NCBI RefSeq assembly: GCF_000421525.1
Contig: NZ_ATXE01000001.1
Location: forward strand, 1 to 64,000
Length of the DNA stretch: 64,000 nucleotides
DNA from: Aestuariimicrobium kwangyangense DSM 21549
GTDB lineage: Bacteria; Actinomycetota; Actinomycetes; Propionibacteriales; Propionibacteriaceae
Reading direction: 5' to 3'
Position numbers and translations under genes: made by a program. This document shows positions 17,877-27,110 of the stretch, piece after piece (position 1 is the stretch's first letter; the number at the start of each line of letters is the position of its first letter). The notes below the pieces were generated by a model that saw only the letters and a list, made by a program, of their open reading frames with translations, was not told the DNA's origin and ran no database searches.

Positions 17877-18462
17877 GCCCCGGCCTCCCCGGCGCCTGAT
17901 CGGCGAGCCGCTCGAGCTTCGTCCGATAGGCCTGCCAGTCGATCTCCGGCATGTTGTCGCCCTCCTTGCGGAGCCCGACCCGTCCGTCGATCAATTCGCG
18001 GACGATGTCCATGTGCCCGGCGTGGCGCGCCAGATCGGTGAGTGTGTGCACGGCGACCTGGTGCAGCGTCACCCGCTCCCGTCCCGTCCACCACGGCACC
18101 CGGCCGACGGCGTCAAGGGGCAGCGCCTCGAGGGTGGCGCGGGTGGTCTGCTGGGCGGCCCGCGCCAGCGCCCGGATGTCGTCGACCGTCTCGTCCGGCG
18201 TGCACCAGAAGTCGGCATTCAGCTCGGCACCCTCGTCGAACCAGGGCAGCGGCACCCCGCTGGGACGGTCGAAACAGTCGCCCAGGTAGCCGAGCTCGAT
18301 CGAGGCCGCGTGCTTGAGGATCCCGAGCAGGTTGGCACCGGTCGCGGTGTGCGGCCAGCGCAGCGCGTGCTCGTCCAGCCCGTCGAGCTTCGACAGCATG
18401 CCGTCGCGCGCCTCGTCCAGGTACTTGCGCAGGGTTTCAGCCGGGGTGGGGATCAGGTTCAT
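17857..18462 (-). CDS. DinB/DUF664-family protein
   Basis: A 201-aa four-helix-bundle protein of the DinB superfamily. LLGILKHAASIELGYLGDCF, LHQVAVHTLTDLARHAGHMDIVRELIDG supplies the expected metal-ligand histidines. Relatives include mycothiol- and bacillithiol-dependent enzymes. Its 3' end overlaps crgA by 20 bp tail to tail. The substrate is unknown. Confidence 0.85.
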   Translation of the reverse strand: MNLIPTPAETLRKYLDEARDGMLSKLDGLDEHALRWPHTATGANLLGILKHAASIELGYLGDCFDRPSGVPLPWFDEGAELNADFWCTPDETVDDIRALARAAQQTTRATLEALPLDAVGRVPWWTGRERVTLHQVAVHTLTDLARHAGHMDIVRELIDGRVGLRKEGDNMPEIDWQAYRTKLERLADQAPGRPGPTSTGS

Positions 18463-18478
18463 CCCACCAGCCTGCCAG

Positions 18479-20011
18479 TCAGCGGGGCTTGAGCAGCGGG
18501 AACAGGATCGTCTCGCGGATGCCGGCCCCCGACAACAGCATCATCAGCCGGTCGAGGCCCATGCCCAGACCGCCCATGGGTGGGGCGCCGAGTTCGAGGG
18601 CGGTCAGGAAGTCCTCGTCCAGTTGCATCGCCTCGACGTCACCGGCGGCCGCGGCAACCGACTGTGCGGTCAGCACGTCGCGTTGGATGACGGGGTCGAT
18701 CAGTTCCGAGAAGCCGGTGCCGCACTCGAACCCACCGATGATCAGGTCCCAGGCCTCGACCAGCCGGGGATCGTCCCGGTGGGGTCGAGCCAGGGGCTGG
18801 GCGATGGCCGGGAAGTCGCAGACGAAGGTGGGCTGCACCAGGGTCGGCTCGACGAGGTCGCCGAACAACTCGAGCACGATCTTGCCCTCGGACAGGCCCG
18901 GCTTGAGCTCGACACCATGCTCGGCGGCGATGGCCTCGAGCTCCTCCCGGGGGGTGTCGAGGGTGACCTCGCGCCCGAGCCGCTCCGAGAGCCCGGGGTA
19001 GACGCCCACCCAACGCCACTCGGCACCCAGGTCGATCACCTCCCCCTCGGGAGTGGTCACCTCCAGGCTGCCCACCGCCTCCGCCGCGCGCCGGATCACG
19101 GTCTGCAGCACCTCGGCGATGGTGAACTGGTTGCCCCACGACTGGTAGGCCTCCAGCATCGTGAACTCGGGGCTGTGGCTGGAGTCGATGCCCTCGTTGC
19201 GGAAGATTCGTCCCAGTTCGAAGACCCGGTCTGCACCGCCCACCATGGCCCGCTTGAGGTACAACTCGAGCGCGATCCGCAGGGTCATCGGCAGGTCGAA
19301 GGCATTGAGGTGGGTGCGGAAGGGACGCGCCGTCGCGCCTCCGTGGATGAGCTGCAGGGTGGGGGTCTCGACCTCCATGAATCCCAGCTCCTCCAAGGTG
19401 GAGCGGATGGATCGGGTGACCGCGGCGCGGCGGCGCACCATCTCGCGGGCCTCAGGGCGCACCACCAGGTCGGCATGGCGCTGGCGCACCCGCGACTCCT
19501 CGCTCAGTTCCTTGTGCAGCGTGGGCAGCGGACGAAGGGCCTTCGACGCCATCCGCCACTCGGCTGCCATCACCGACAGTTCACCCCGCTTGGACGAGAT
19601 CACCCGCCCCCGCACCCAGACGTGGTCGCCGAGGTCGACATCGGCCTTCCAGTCGGCCAGGGCCTGCTCACCCACCTCGGCCAACGAGAGCATCACCTGC
19701 AGACGTTCACCGTTGTCGGTCGGGGTGAAGCCGTCCTGCAGGGTGGCGAAGGCAAGCTTGCCGGTGTTGCGGATGAACACCACCCGTCCGCCGACGGAGA
19801 CCTCGTCGTCGGTCTCCTCACCGGCCTGCAGGTGGCCCCACGTCTCGCGGACCTGGGACAGCGTGTGGCTGCGCACCAGGTCGACCGGGTAGGCCTGACC
19901 ACCGGCGGCGAGGATGCGATCGCGCTTGTCGCGTCGCACCTGCATCTGCTCGTTGACCTCGGCAGCGGTGGGCTCCGGGGCGTCGGTGTGGGCCGTGGTC
20001 TGATCAGTCAC
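18479..20011 (-). CDS. lysS: Lysyl-tRNA synthetase, class II
   Basis: Charges tRNA-Lys; 510 aa. An N-terminal OB-fold anticodon domain (GRVVFIRNTGKLAFATLQDG) precedes the class II core: motif 1 MEVETPTLQ, motif 2 FRNEGIDSSHSPEFTMLEAY and motif 3 GLGMGLDRLMMLLSG. GTG at 20011 is 7 nt after TAGGCT (20019-20024), a leaderless arrangement. Upstream in-frame extension overlaps the promoter of the YbjQ-like gene and is rejected. Confidence 0.94.
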   Translation of the reverse strand: MTDQTTAHTDAPEPTAAEVNEQMQVRRDKRDRILAAGGQAYPVDLVRSHTLSQVRETWGHLQAGEETDDEVSVGGRVVFIRNTGKLAFATLQDGFTPTDNGERLQVMLSLAEVGEQALADWKADVDLGDHVWVRGRVISSKRGELSVMAAEWRMASKALRPLPTLHKELSEESRVRQRHADLVVRPEAREMVRRRAAVTRSIRSTLEELGFMEVETPTLQLIHGGATARPFRTHLNAFDLPMTLRIALELYLKRAMVGGADRVFELGRIFRNEGIDSSHSPEFTMLEAYQSWGNQFTIAEVLQTVIRRAAEAVGSLEVTTPEGEVIDLGAEWRWVGVYPGLSERLGREVTLDTPREELEAIAAEHGVELKPGLSEGKIVLELFGDLVEPTLVQPTFVCDFPAIAQPLARPHRDDPRLVEAWDLIIGGFECGTGFSELIDPVIQRDVLTAQSVAAAAGDVEAMQLDEDFLTALELGAPPMGGLGMGLDRLMMLLSGAGIRETILFPLLKPR

Positions 20012-20018
20012 GGAGGTC

Positions 20019-20024
20019 AGCCTA
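20019..20024 (-). promoter_or_regulatory. -10 hexamer of lysS (leaderless)
   Basis: TAGGCT on the minus strand lies 7 nt before GTG at 20011. The same hexamer precedes the HAD gene. Confidence 0.5.
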
Positions 20025-20088
20025 CCGAGGGGCAGGCTGGACCCTGTACGGCCTCGACACGGGGGCGGTGGTTGGCTCGTGGTCGCCC

Positions 20089-20094
20089 TATCGT
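20089..20094 (+). promoter_or_regulatory. -10 hexamer of the YbjQ-like gene (leaderless)
   Basis: TATCGT is followed by GGGGCC and ATG at 20101. Confidence 0.45.
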
Positions 20095-20100
20095 GGGGCC

Positions 20101-20886
20101 ATGTCATACGGACACAGCTCCTCGGGTCAGCATCCCCACGCCCAGCAGCCGGGTGGCCAGAATCCCTACGGCCAGCAGCCGGGTGGCCAGAATCCCTACG
20201 GCCAGCAGCCGGGTGGCCAGAATCCCTACGGCCAGCAGCCGTGGGGACCGCCCGGTCAGCCATGGAACCAGCCCCCGCAGGGGCAACCGCAGCCGGGACA
20301 TCAGGTGCCGCCTCAACCGGGCGCCCAGGGGCAGCCCCACCCCGCACCGGGGCAGCCGTGGCAGCAGCCCGGCCCGCACTGGGGCGCCCCCGGGCAAGGG
20401 CCAGGACCCCAAGGCCCGGGACCCCAAGCGGCGGGTCAGTGGGGCGCCGCGCCCGACCAACCGGTCCCCGCCACCCCGGTGCCCGAACCCGAACCTCGTC
20501 GGGCTGTCTTCCGGCACCGCGACCTCCCCGTCACCACGACGGACACGCTGCCCGGCCGCACCATCGACGAGGTGGTGGGCGAGGTGATCGGGGTGGTCAC
20601 CCGCGCCCGCGACATGAGGGCCTCCGCCGATCTCTCGGCCGTGTTGACCACGACCCGCCAGGAAGCTGTCGACGCGTTGGTGGCGATGGCGATCGAGGCC
20701 CGCGCGGACGCCGTGGTGGGCCTGCGCTTCGACGGCGGCAAGGTCAACGACGGCACCTCCGAGGTGGCGGCCTACGGGACGGCGGTGCGATTGCAGCCGC
20801 TGCCCGACGAGCCGAACCCGTTCACCACGGCGGCGAACCCTCTTGAGGGGTCCGACCCGCTGCCCTCCGACGGCGTCGACCTCTAG
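20101..20886 (+). CDS. Pro/Gln/Gly-rich protein with C-terminal YbjQ-like domain
   Basis: A 261-aa protein. The N-terminal half (about 1-135) is low complexity with [10 protein letters not shown] repeats. The C-terminal part (about 137-245) resembles the YbjQ/DUF74 heavy-metal-binding family: [27 protein letters not shown] and [17 protein letters not shown]. No membrane segment is visible. The N-terminal repeat is encoded by perfect 30-bp DNA repeats. It stands alone between lysS and the formaldehyde dehydrogenase. Function is unknown. Confidence 0.75.
   Translation: MSYGHSSSGQHPHAQQPGGQNPYGQQPGGQNPYGQQPGGQNPYGQQPWGPPGQPWNQPPQGQPQPGHQVPPQPGAQGQPHPAPGQPWQQPGPHWGAPGQGPGPQGPGPQAAGQWGAAPDQPVPATPVPEPEPRRAVFRHRDLPVTTTDTLPGRTIDEVVGEVIGVVTRARDMRASADLSAVLTTTRQEAVDALVAMAIEARADAVVGLRFDGGKVNDGTSEVAAYGTAVRLQPLPDEPNPFTTAANPLEGSDPLPSDGVDL
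20143..20240 (+). repeat. Perfect 30-bp tandem repeat x3.3 in the YbjQ-like gene
   Basis: The units 20143-20172, 20173-20202 and 20203-20232 are identical, followed by an 8-bp partial copy. Each encodes [10 protein letters not shown]. Identity including synonymous sites indicates recent expansion. Confidence 0.95.
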
Positions 20887-20918
20887 TGCACCGGTCCAGA
20901 CCCTGCAGTCGCCGCTCG

Positions 20919-20993
20919 GTCCAGAAATGGACCCAACCCGAGGCGCCGACGCCGATCTTGGTCGATCCGGCGATCGTGTGACCATTTCTGGAC
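20919..20993. repeat. Inverted-end intergenic element 4 (75 bp)
   Basis: Both ends are GTCCAGAAATGG when read inward. It lies between two co-oriented genes (YbjQ-like and the dehydrogenase). Confidence 0.92.
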
Positions 20994-21115
20994 AGCCGGG
21001 CTCCTCGCCCGGCCGCACCCAGCAGTTGAACCCGAAATCCGCAGTTGACCCCGAACTCCTCACTGCCCGACCCGATCCGAAAGACTGGACCGGTCGGCCG
21101 ACTGAAAGGACCCGC

Positions 21116-22201
21116 ATGTCACAGACCGTCAAGGGCGTGATCGCCCGATCCAAGGGAGCACCCGTCGAACTGGTCGACATCGTCGTGCCCGACCCCGGGC
21201 CCGGTGAGGTGGTCGTGGCCATCAAGGCGTGCGGCGTCTGCCACACCGACCTGCACTACCGCGACGGCGGGATCAATGACGAGTTCCCCTTCCTGCTCGG
21301 CCATGAGGCCTCGGGCGTCGTCGAGTCGGTCGGCGACGGGGTGACCAGGGTGGCACCCGGTGACACCGTCGTGCTGAACTGGCGGGCCGTCTGCGGCCAG
21401 TGCCGCGCCTGTCGCCGCGGCAAGCCCTGGTACTGCTTCGCCACCCACAACGCCAGCCAGCGGATGACGCTGACCGATGGCAGCGAACTCACCCCAGCCC
21501 TGGGCATCGGAGCCTTCATCGAGAAGACGCTGGTCGCCGCCGGCCAGTGCACCAAGGTCGATCCCGAGGCCGACCCGGCCGCCGTCGGACTGCTCGGCTG
21601 CGGGGTGATGGCGGGCTTCGGCGCCGCGGTCAACACCGGTGGGGTGTCCCGCGGCGACTCGGTGGCCGTGATCGGCTGCGGCGGTGTCGGCAATGCCGCC
21701 ATCCAGGGCTCCCGGATCGCCGGAGCGACCATGATCATCGCCATCGACGTGGACGACCGCAAGCTCGAAGGGGCCCGACGGTTCGGTGCCACCCACACCG
21801 TCAACAGCCGTGACCACGACCCGGTCGAGGCTGTCCGTGCCCTGACCGAGGGCAACGGCGTCGACGTGGTGGTCGAGGCGGTCGGTCGTCCGGAGACGTA
21901 TCGACAGGCCTTCTACCTGCGCGACCTCGCCGGCACGGTCGTGCTGGTGGGTGTGCCCACCCCCGAGCAGATGGTGGAACTGCCCATGATCGACATCTTC
22001 GGACGAGGGGGTGCGCTCAAGTCGTCCTGGTACGGCGACTGCCTGCCCGAGCGCGACTTCCCCATGCTGGTCGACCTGTACCGGCAGGGACGCTTCGACC
22101 TGGACGGTTTCGTCTCGGAACGGATCCAGATCACCGAGATCGACGAGGCGTTCGAGAAGATGCACCGCGGCGAGGTCCTGCGATCGGTGGTGGAACTGTG
22201 A
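21116..22201 (+). CDS. mscR: Zinc alcohol dehydrogenase, probable S-(hydroxymethyl)mycothiol dehydrogenase
   Basis: Class III-type medium-chain dehydrogenase of 361 aa. The catalytic zinc site is [14 protein letters not shown] and [15 protein letters not shown]. Structural zinc cysteines lie in [15 protein letters not shown]. The NAD(P)-binding motif is [14 protein letters not shown]. The sequence and the overlapping MBL gene match the actinobacterial mycothiol-dependent formaldehyde/nitrosomycothiol reductase locus (Rv2259-Rv2260). It detoxifies formaldehyde and NO adducts of mycothiol. ATG at 21116 follows GAAAGGA. Confidence 0.9.
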   Translation: MSQTVKGVIARSKGAPVELVDIVVPDPGPGEVVVAIKACGVCHTDLHYRDGGINDEFPFLLGHEASGVVESVGDGVTRVAPGDTVVLNWRAVCGQCRACRRGKPWYCFATHNASQRMTLTDGSELTPALGIGAFIEKTLVAAGQCTKVDPEADPAAVGLLGCGVMAGFGAAVNTGGVSRGDSVAVIGCGGVGNAAIQGSRIAGATMIIAIDVDDRKLEGARRFGATHTVNSRDHDPVEAVRALTEGNGVDVVVEAVGRPETYRQAFYLRDLAGTVVLVGVPTPEQMVELPMIDIFGRGGALKSSWYGDCLPERDFPMLVDLYRQGRFDLDGFVSERIQITEIDEAFEKMHRGEVLRSVVEL

Positions 22202-22827
22202 GCGCGCGCATCGACCACACCGTCACCTCCGGAACGTTCTCCCTCGACGGTGAGACCTTCGACGTCGACAACAACGTCTGGGTGCTCGGCGACGACCACG
22301 AGTGCGTCGTGATCGACGCCCCCCATGACGACGCGGCGATCGCCGAACTCGTCGCCGGACGCAAGGTGCTCGCCGTGCTGCTCACCCACGGTCACGACGA
22401 CCACATCAGGGCCACCCGCGAACTCACCGAACGGGTGGGTGCCCCCGCGTGGCTGCACCCGGACGACAGGATGCTGTGGGACCTGGTCTTCCCCGACCTC
22501 GGCCCCGACGCCGAACTCGCCGACGGGCAGGTGATCCCGGTGGCCGGGGTGGAGGTGCAGGTGCTGCACACACCTGGCCACTCACCGGGGGCCTGCTGCT
22601 TCCACGTCCCGGCCCTCGGCGTCGTGTTCAGCGGTGACACCCTGTTCAGGGGTGGCCCGGGAGCGACCGGACGAAGCTGGTCGTCCTTCGAGACCATCGT
22701 CGGCTCGATCCAGCGTCGGTTGCTGGGCCTGCCGGCGTCCACGGTCGTCCACACGGGTCACGGCGAGTCGACCACCATCGCGGACGAGGCACCCCACGTG
22801 CAGGAGTGGATCGCCCGCGGGCACTGA
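22198..22827 (+). CDS. Metallo-beta-lactamase-fold hydrolase
   Basis: A 209-aa glyoxalase II-like hydrolase with [26 protein letters not shown] and a late HTGHGEST. It overlaps mscR by 4 nt (GTGA), so it is coupled and probably acts after it, perhaps on an S-acyl-mycothiol such as formylmycothiol. That role is inferred from context. Its stop codon lies inside a 19-bp direct repeat. Confidence 0.87.
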   Translation: MSARIDHTVTSGTFSLDGETFDVDNNVWVLGDDHECVVIDAPHDDAAIAELVAGRKVLAVLLTHGHDDHIRATRELTERVGAPAWLHPDDRMLWDLVFPDLGPDAELADGQVIPVAGVEVQVLHTPGHSPGACCFHVPALGVVFSGDTLFRGGPGATGRSWSSFETIVGSIQRRLLGLPASTVVHTGHGESTTIADEAPHVQEWIARGH

Positions 22828-22861
22828 TCGGTTCGTCCTCCTCTGACCGGTTCGTCGGCCT
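22824..22861 (+). repeat. 19-bp direct repeat x2 starting at the MBL stop codon
   Basis: Units 22824-22842 and 22843-22861 both begin CTGAyCGGTTCGTC; 16 of 19 positions agree. The first TGA is the stop of the MBL gene. Confidence 0.75.
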
Positions 22862-22869
22862 TCTGGGCG

Positions 22870-22889
22870 GCCGGCCGCGTCAGGCCGGC
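22870..22889. terminator. GC hairpin at the end of the HAD gene
   Basis: GCCGGCC (22870-22876) pairs with GGCCGGC (22883-22889) around a 6-nt loop that contains the HAD stop. There is no T-run, so it may act as a bidirectional block between convergent genes. Confidence 0.45.
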
Positions 22890-23542
22890 TGCAGCCGGAT
22901 GCCCTCCTGAGTCTGCACCAGACGGATGTCGGCAAGGCTGCCGATGATCGCGTCGGCCTCCGCCAGGCCTTCCGGGCCGGAGGTGGTCGTCAACCCGATC
23001 ACGGGGCAACCGGCGGCTCGGGCCGCGGCCACCCCGCCCGGCGCGTCCTCGAAGACGAGGCACTCACGAGGGTCGAAGCCGAGGAGTTCGGCCCCACGCA
23101 GGAACGGGTCGGGGTGTGGCTTGCCGTGCTCGATGTCGTCCGCGGTGACGATGATGCCCGGACGGGGGAAGCCCGCCGCCGCGATCCGTGCCTCGAACAG
23201 GGGACGGGTGCACGAGGTCGCAATCGCTCGCCGGTCATCGGTGAGCGCGTCCAGCGCCTCCTGGGCACCGGGCAGGAGGGTGACTCCGTCCAGGTCGTCC
23301 AGCTCGATCTCGTTGATCCGCGCCACCGCCTCGTCGACGCGGTCGGCCCGTACCAGTCGCCGAGCGGTGGTCTCGGCGGGGATCCCGTGGGCGGAGGCGA
23401 GGTCATCGACGTCGAGGCCGAACTCAGCGGCCCAGATCCGCCACGACCGTTCCACCGCGGGGGTGGAGTCGATCAGGGTTCCGTCCATGTCGAAGATGAC
23501 GGCCGAGAAGGTGCGGTCGGCGAGGGCGCCCAGTTCAGTCAC
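22880..23542 (-). CDS. HAD-family phosphatase (beta-phosphoglucomutase-like)
   Basis: A 220-aa haloacid-dehalogenase hydrolase. Motif I is IFDMDGTLIDST, motif II AIATSCTRP, motif III is in HGKPHPDPF and motif IV is FEDAPGGVAAA. It has a helical cap after motif I, like sugar-phosphate phosphatases of the GPP/DOG type. GTG at 23542 lies 6 nt after TAGGCT, so the mRNA should be leaderless. The substrate is unknown. Confidence 0.88.
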   Translation of the reverse strand: MTELGALADRTFSAVIFDMDGTLIDSTPAVERSWRIWAAEFGLDVDDLASAHGIPAETTARRLVRADRVDEAVARINEIELDDLDGVTLLPGAQEALDALTDDRRAIATSCTRPLFEARIAAAGFPRPGIIVTADDIEHGKPHPDPFLRGAELLGFDPRECLVFEDAPGGVAAARAAGCPVIGLTTTSGPEGLAEADAIIGSLADIRLVQTQEGIRLQPA

Positions 23543-23548
23543 CGTCCC

Positions 23549-23554
23549 AGCCTA
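23549..23554 (-). promoter_or_regulatory. -10 hexamer of the HAD gene (leaderless)
   Basis: TAGGCT on the minus strand is followed by GGGACG and GTG at 23542. Confidence 0.5.
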
Positions 23555-23564
23555 GGGGCGCGGG

Positions 23565-24494
23565 TCACTCGACGCTCGAGCGTCGTCCGCGGCGAACGGT
23601 CGGCAGCAGTCGTCCCGGTGGCATGGCCGGCGCGGGGATCCGTGCGGTGCCGCCGGGATGGGGTCGGTACCCCTCCACGGCGCCGAACCGCTCGGACCCC
23701 TCGTTCCACTCGCGCGCGAACTGCTCGATCTCGTCGTGACTACGACCGAGGAAGTTCCACCACATGATCACCTCTTCCTCGAACGGCACGCCACCGAGCA
23801 GCATCACCCGCGCCGGCTGATCGCCGGTGCGGAGCGAGACGGTGGACGGGCCCGCGTCGCGGTGCAGCAGTTGGCCGTGGCCGACCGGTTCATGGTCGAC
23901 CTCGACGGTGCCGCCGTCGACCAGGAACCCGTGCTCGAACTCGGGTTCGAGGTCCAGTCGGATGGCACAGTGCGAGGGCAGGTCGAGTTCGGCTCCCAGC
24001 AAGGGGGACCAGGTCGTGACCGGCGACGAGCCCACCCCGGGCAACGTGCCCGTCAGCACCCGCGCCGCAGCTCCGGAGTCGAGGTCGACCCGCTCGCAGG
24101 CGTGGTTCTGGAAGGCGCGGGGGCGGTGCCTCGCCGACTCGGGCAGGGCCACCCACAGTTGCACCCCGTGCAGCAGGGCGTCCGGGTCGGTGCTCACCTC
24201 GGAATGACAGATGCCCGAGCCCGCCGTCATCAGGTTCACCTCGCCCGGGCGTACCTTGGCCACCGTTCCGAGGGCGTCGCGGTGCTCGATCTCACCCGAG
24301 AACAGCCAGCTCACCGTCTGCAGGCCGGTGTGTGGGTGGGGAGCCACGTCCATGGCGGTCCGCTCGGGCCCGTAGTGGTCAGCGAAACACCAGGCGCCGA
24401 TGAAGGCGCGGCCCTTCGAGGGGAGGGTCCGACGCACGGTCATGGACCGGTAGCCGCCCAGCGGCACCGAACGGGGGGCGATCAGCTGGCTCAT
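23565..24494 (-). CDS. Pirin-family cupin protein
   Basis: A 309-aa bicupin. The N-terminal pirin signature includes GAWCFADHYGP, HPHTGLQTVSWLFSGEIEHRD and GSGICHSE. The C-terminal cupin ends in EEVIMWWNFLGRSHDEI. Relatives include quercetinases and redox-related nuclear pirins; the substrate here is unknown. ATG at 24494 lies 6 nt after CACAAT. It is divergent from tetR, with element 5 in the gap. Confidence 0.9.
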   Translation of the reverse strand: MSQLIAPRSVPLGGYRSMTVRRTLPSKGRAFIGAWCFADHYGPERTAMDVAPHPHTGLQTVSWLFSGEIEHRDALGTVAKVRPGEVNLMTAGSGICHSEVSTDPDALLHGVQLWVALPESARHRPRAFQNHACERVDLDSGAAARVLTGTLPGVGSSPVTTWSPLLGAELDLPSHCAIRLDLEPEFEHGFLVDGGTVEVDHEPVGHGQLLHRDAGPSTVSLRTGDQPARVMLLGGVPFEEEVIMWWNFLGRSHDEIEQFAREWNEGSERFGAVEGYRPHPGGTARIPAPAMPPGRLLPTVRRGRRSSVE

Positions 24495-24500
24495 GCCTCG

Positions 24501-24506
24501 ATTGTG
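24501..24506 (-). promoter_or_regulatory. -10 hexamer of the pirin gene (leaderless)
   Basis: CACAAT is followed by CGAGGC and ATG. The region shares 15 identical bases with the glbO start. Confidence 0.45.
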
Positions 24507-24541
24507 CCGGAGTGCGGTGACCCCGGGGCCGACGCGTCGCT

Positions 24542-24616
24542 GTCCAGAATTGGCCCCGGGATGCGCCCAGGGCGCGTGGGTGGCGCTCCGGCGGGACCTT
24601 GGGTCCATTTCTGGAC
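24542..24616. repeat. Inverted-end intergenic element 5 (75 bp)
   Basis: The ends are GTCCAGAATTGG and, inverted, GTCCAGAAATGG. It lies between divergent pirin and tetR genes. Confidence 0.92.
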
Positions 24617-24698
24617 CGCGCGTCCTCGGCACCCTCGGCTGGCCGCCCGTCGGGTTCGTCCGCCGACAAGGTCCAGACCAAAGTAGGGGTTTCCACCC

Positions 24699-24728
24699 TT
24701 GAATGAGTGAGCACTCACTCACTAATGT
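24699..24728 (+). promoter_or_regulatory. tetR promoter with embedded palindromic operator
   Basis: TTGAAT (24699-24704), an 18-bp spacer and TAATGT (24723-24728) form a promoter. The spacer region is filled by TGAGTGAGCACTCACTCA (24704-24721): perfect 8-bp arms around CA. A repressor bound there would block its own promoter. The start GTG lies 7 nt after the -10. Confidence 0.85.
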
Positions 24729-24735
24729 TCTGCGG

Positions 24736-25374
24736 GTGACACCGCGCGCCAAGCCCCTTCCCGCCGAGGAACGTCGGACAGCCATCGTCGAGGTGGCCCG
24801 TCCCCTGTTCATGGAGCAGGGGGCACAACTCACCACGAGGCAGGTCGCCGAGGCTGCGGGCATCGCCGAGGGCACGCTGTTCCGGGTCTTCCCGACCAAG
24901 CATGAGTTGATGTGCGCGGTCATCGACGACGTCGTCGATCCCACGCGGGTGATCAGCGCCATCGGTGCCCTCCACCCCTCGAGCCTGGCCGAGGCCGTGC
25001 ACGACGTCCTGGGGGTGCTGAACGAGAACGTCCGCACCACCAGCGCCTTCTTCGCGGCCCTCCACTCCAGCGCCGGTGAGACGCCTGCCCCGCCCCGACA
25101 CCTCCCTCCCCCGCAGAACGCCCACTGGGCGCGCATCAGCCGGGTCACGGGGGCCATCGCCTCCCTGCTCAGCCCCTTCGCGGACGACCTGACGGTCTCC
25201 ACCTCGAAGGCAGCAGGTCTCGTCCACACCATGGCCCTCGCGACCATGCATCCCTTCCTCTCGGTCTCACGCTTCGAAGACATCGACGAGGTCACCGAAC
25301 TGATGCTGCACGGGTTCGCCCGACCCGACACAGGCCGACCCGAGGCAGCCCGGCCCGATCGACAGGAGATCTGA
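24736..25374 (+). CDS. TetR-family repressor of the adjacent ABC exporter
   Basis: A 212-aa regulator. The N-terminal helix-turn-helix (about 13-60) reads RQVAEAAGIAEGTLFRVFPTKHELM, and the rest is a ligand-binding helical domain. GTG at 24736 is chosen rather than ATG at 24703 because the region between them contains the operator and -10, giving a leaderless mRNA. It overlaps the first ABC gene (TGATG). Autoregulation and control of both exporter genes are inferred; the inducing ligand is unknown. Confidence 0.88.
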   Translation: MTPRAKPLPAEERRTAIVEVARPLFMEQGAQLTTRQVAEAAGIAEGTLFRVFPTKHELMCAVIDDVVDPTRVISAIGALHPSSLAEAVHDVLGVLNENVRTTSAFFAALHSSAGETPAPPRHLPPPQNAHWARISRVTGAIASLLSPFADDLTVSTSKAAGLVHTMALATMHPFLSVSRFEDIDEVTELMLHGFARPDTGRPEAARPDRQEI

Positions 25375-27110
25375 TGTTGGTCCATCTCGTGAACCGCTAC
25401 GTCAAGCCCTACTGGGGCTTGATCGGGGCGGTTGCCGTGCTGCAACTGGTGGCGGTCGCCGCCTCGCTGTGGCTGCCCACCCTGAACGCCGAGATCATCG
25501 ACGTCGGGGTGCTCAAGCAGGACATTCCCTACATCTGGCGCCACGGAGGCTTCATGCTCGGCGTCAGCGCGCTGCAGGTGCTCGCCCAGGTGGCGGCGGT
25601 CTACCTGGGCGCGACCGTCGCCATGAACGTGGGACGAGACCTGCGCGACGACATCTTCCACCAGGTGGTCGGCTACAGCGCACGCGAGGTGAACCACTTC
25701 GGGGCGGCCTCGCTGATCACCCGCAACACCAACGACGTGCAGCAGGTGCAGCAACTGGTGCTGATGACCCTGATCATGATGATCGGCGCCCCCTTCACGA
25801 TGGTCTTCGGAGTGTTCATGGCCCTGCGCGAGGACACCCAGCTCAGCTGGGTGATCCTGGGCGCGGTCCTGGTGCTCGGCATCGGTCTCGGGGTGCTGCT
25901 GTGGCGGGCCTTCCCCCTGTTCGGCAAAGTCCAGACCCGGATCGACACCATGAACCGGGTGCTGCGTGAGCAGATCACCGGCATCCGGGTGGTGCGGGCC
26001 TTCGTCCGCGAACCCCACGAGGCCAAGCGGTTCGACGACGCCAACGAGAGCCTGGTCGACGTGCAGATGAAGGTCGGCCAGTTGATGGTCGCGTTGTTCC
26101 CGCTGGTGATGTTCGTGATGAACGCCAGCAACATCGCGGTGATGTGGTTCGGGGCCCAGCGCATCGACTCCGGTGACCATCAGGTCGGCCAGCTCACCGC
26201 CTTCATCACCTACCTGATGCAGATCCTGATGAGCGTGATGATGGCGACGATGATGATCTTCATGGCCCCCCGCGCAGCGGTCTCGGCCACCCGCATCACC
26301 GAGGTGCTCGACACGGAATCGTCCGTCGTTCCCCCGACCAACGGCGTCCACGTACCCGCGGGCCCGGTCACCATCGACTTCGACCATGTGGAGTTCACCT
26401 ACCCGGGTGCCGAGGCGCCCGTGCTTCGCGACCTCACCTTCCAGATCCGCCCTCGCGAGACGACTGCGGTGATCGGCTCGACGGGTTCGGGCAAGACGAC
26501 GCTGACCAACCTGATCCCGCGGCTGTTCGACGCCACGGGCGGGGCGGTGCGCGTCAACGGGGTCGACGTGCGCGAGCTCGAGCCGGACGCCCTGTGGGCC
26601 GAGCTGGGCCTGGTGCCCCAGCGTCCCTACCTGTTCTCCGGGACAGTGCGCACGAACCTGCAGCACGGCTCACCCGACGCCACAGAGGACCAGATGTGGG
26701 CAGCCCTCGAGACGGCGCAGGCAGCCGACTTCGTCCGCGCCATGGACGGTGGCCTGGACGCGCACATCTCCCAGGGAGGCACCAACGTCTCCGGCGGTCA
26801 GCGGCAGCGCCTCTCGATCGCCCGCGCCCTGGTGAAACGTCCGGCGATCTACATCTTCGACGACTCGTTCTCGGCGCTCGACGTGGCCACCGACTCCCGG
26901 CTGCGGGCGGCGTTGGCGCGGGAGGTCACGGATGCGGGCCTGCTGATCGTGGCCCAGCGGGTCTCCACGATCCGGCACGCCGACCAGATCGTCGTGCTGG
27001 ACGAGGGTCGCATCGTCGGCATCGGCCGCCACGACGACCTCGTCCAGACCTGTGGGACCTATGCAGAGATCGTCGATTCGCAGCTGAGCGCCGAGGAGGC
27101 CGCCGCATGA
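25374..27110 (+). CDS. ABC exporter half-transporter with degenerate ATP site
   Basis: A 578-aa type IV ABC exporter subunit with six transmembrane helices (about 15-310) and a C-terminal ATPase: Walker A GSTGSGKTT, signature VSGGQRQR, Walker B IYIFDDSFSALD. The catalytic Glu after Walker B is Asp and the H-loop His is Gln (IVAQRVST). This is the noncanonical half of heterodimeric exporters such as TM287/288 and LmrCD. It overlaps tetR upstream and its partner gene downstream by 4 nt. Confidence 0.92.
   Translation: MLVHLVNRYVKPYWGLIGAVAVLQLVAVAASLWLPTLNAEIIDVGVLKQDIPYIWRHGGFMLGVSALQVLAQVAAVYLGATVAMNVGRDLRDDIFHQVVGYSAREVNHFGAASLITRNTNDVQQVQQLVLMTLIMMIGAPFTMVFGVFMALREDTQLSWVILGAVLVLGIGLGVLLWRAFPLFGKVQTRIDTMNRVLREQITGIRVVRAFVREPHEAKRFDDANESLVDVQMKVGQLMVALFPLVMFVMNASNIAVMWFGAQRIDSGDHQVGQLTAFITYLMQILMSVMMATMMIFMAPRAAVSATRITEVLDTESSVVPPTNGVHVPAGPVTIDFDHVEFTYPGAEAPVLRDLTFQIRPRETTAVIGSTGSGKTTLTNLIPRLFDATGGAVRVNGVDVRELEPDALWAELGLVPQRPYLFSGTVRTNLQHGSPDATEDQMWAALETAQAADFVRAMDGGLDAHISQGGTNVSGGQRQRLSIARALVKRPAIYIFDDSFSALDVATDSRLRAALAREVTDAGLLIVAQRVSTIRHADQIVVLDEGRIVGIGRHDDLVQTCGTYAEIVDSQLSAEEAAA

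Noticed and set aside
20101-20510. Frameshift in the repetitive N-terminal half of the YbjQ-like gene
   Set aside because: The alternative frame gives a [10 protein letters not shown] repeat, but the frame from ATG at 20101 is continuous into the conserved C-domain.
24703-24735. N-terminal extension of TetR from ATG at 24703
   Set aside because: This segment is the palindromic operator and -10 region; the GTG at 24736 fits a leaderless start.
23565-26666. A 1033-aa minus-strand reading frame across tetR and the first ABC gene
   Set aside because: Only its C-terminal third (the pirin) is real. The rest is the antisense of strong ABC-exporter and TetR coding sequence and has His/Gln/Arg-rich shadow composition.
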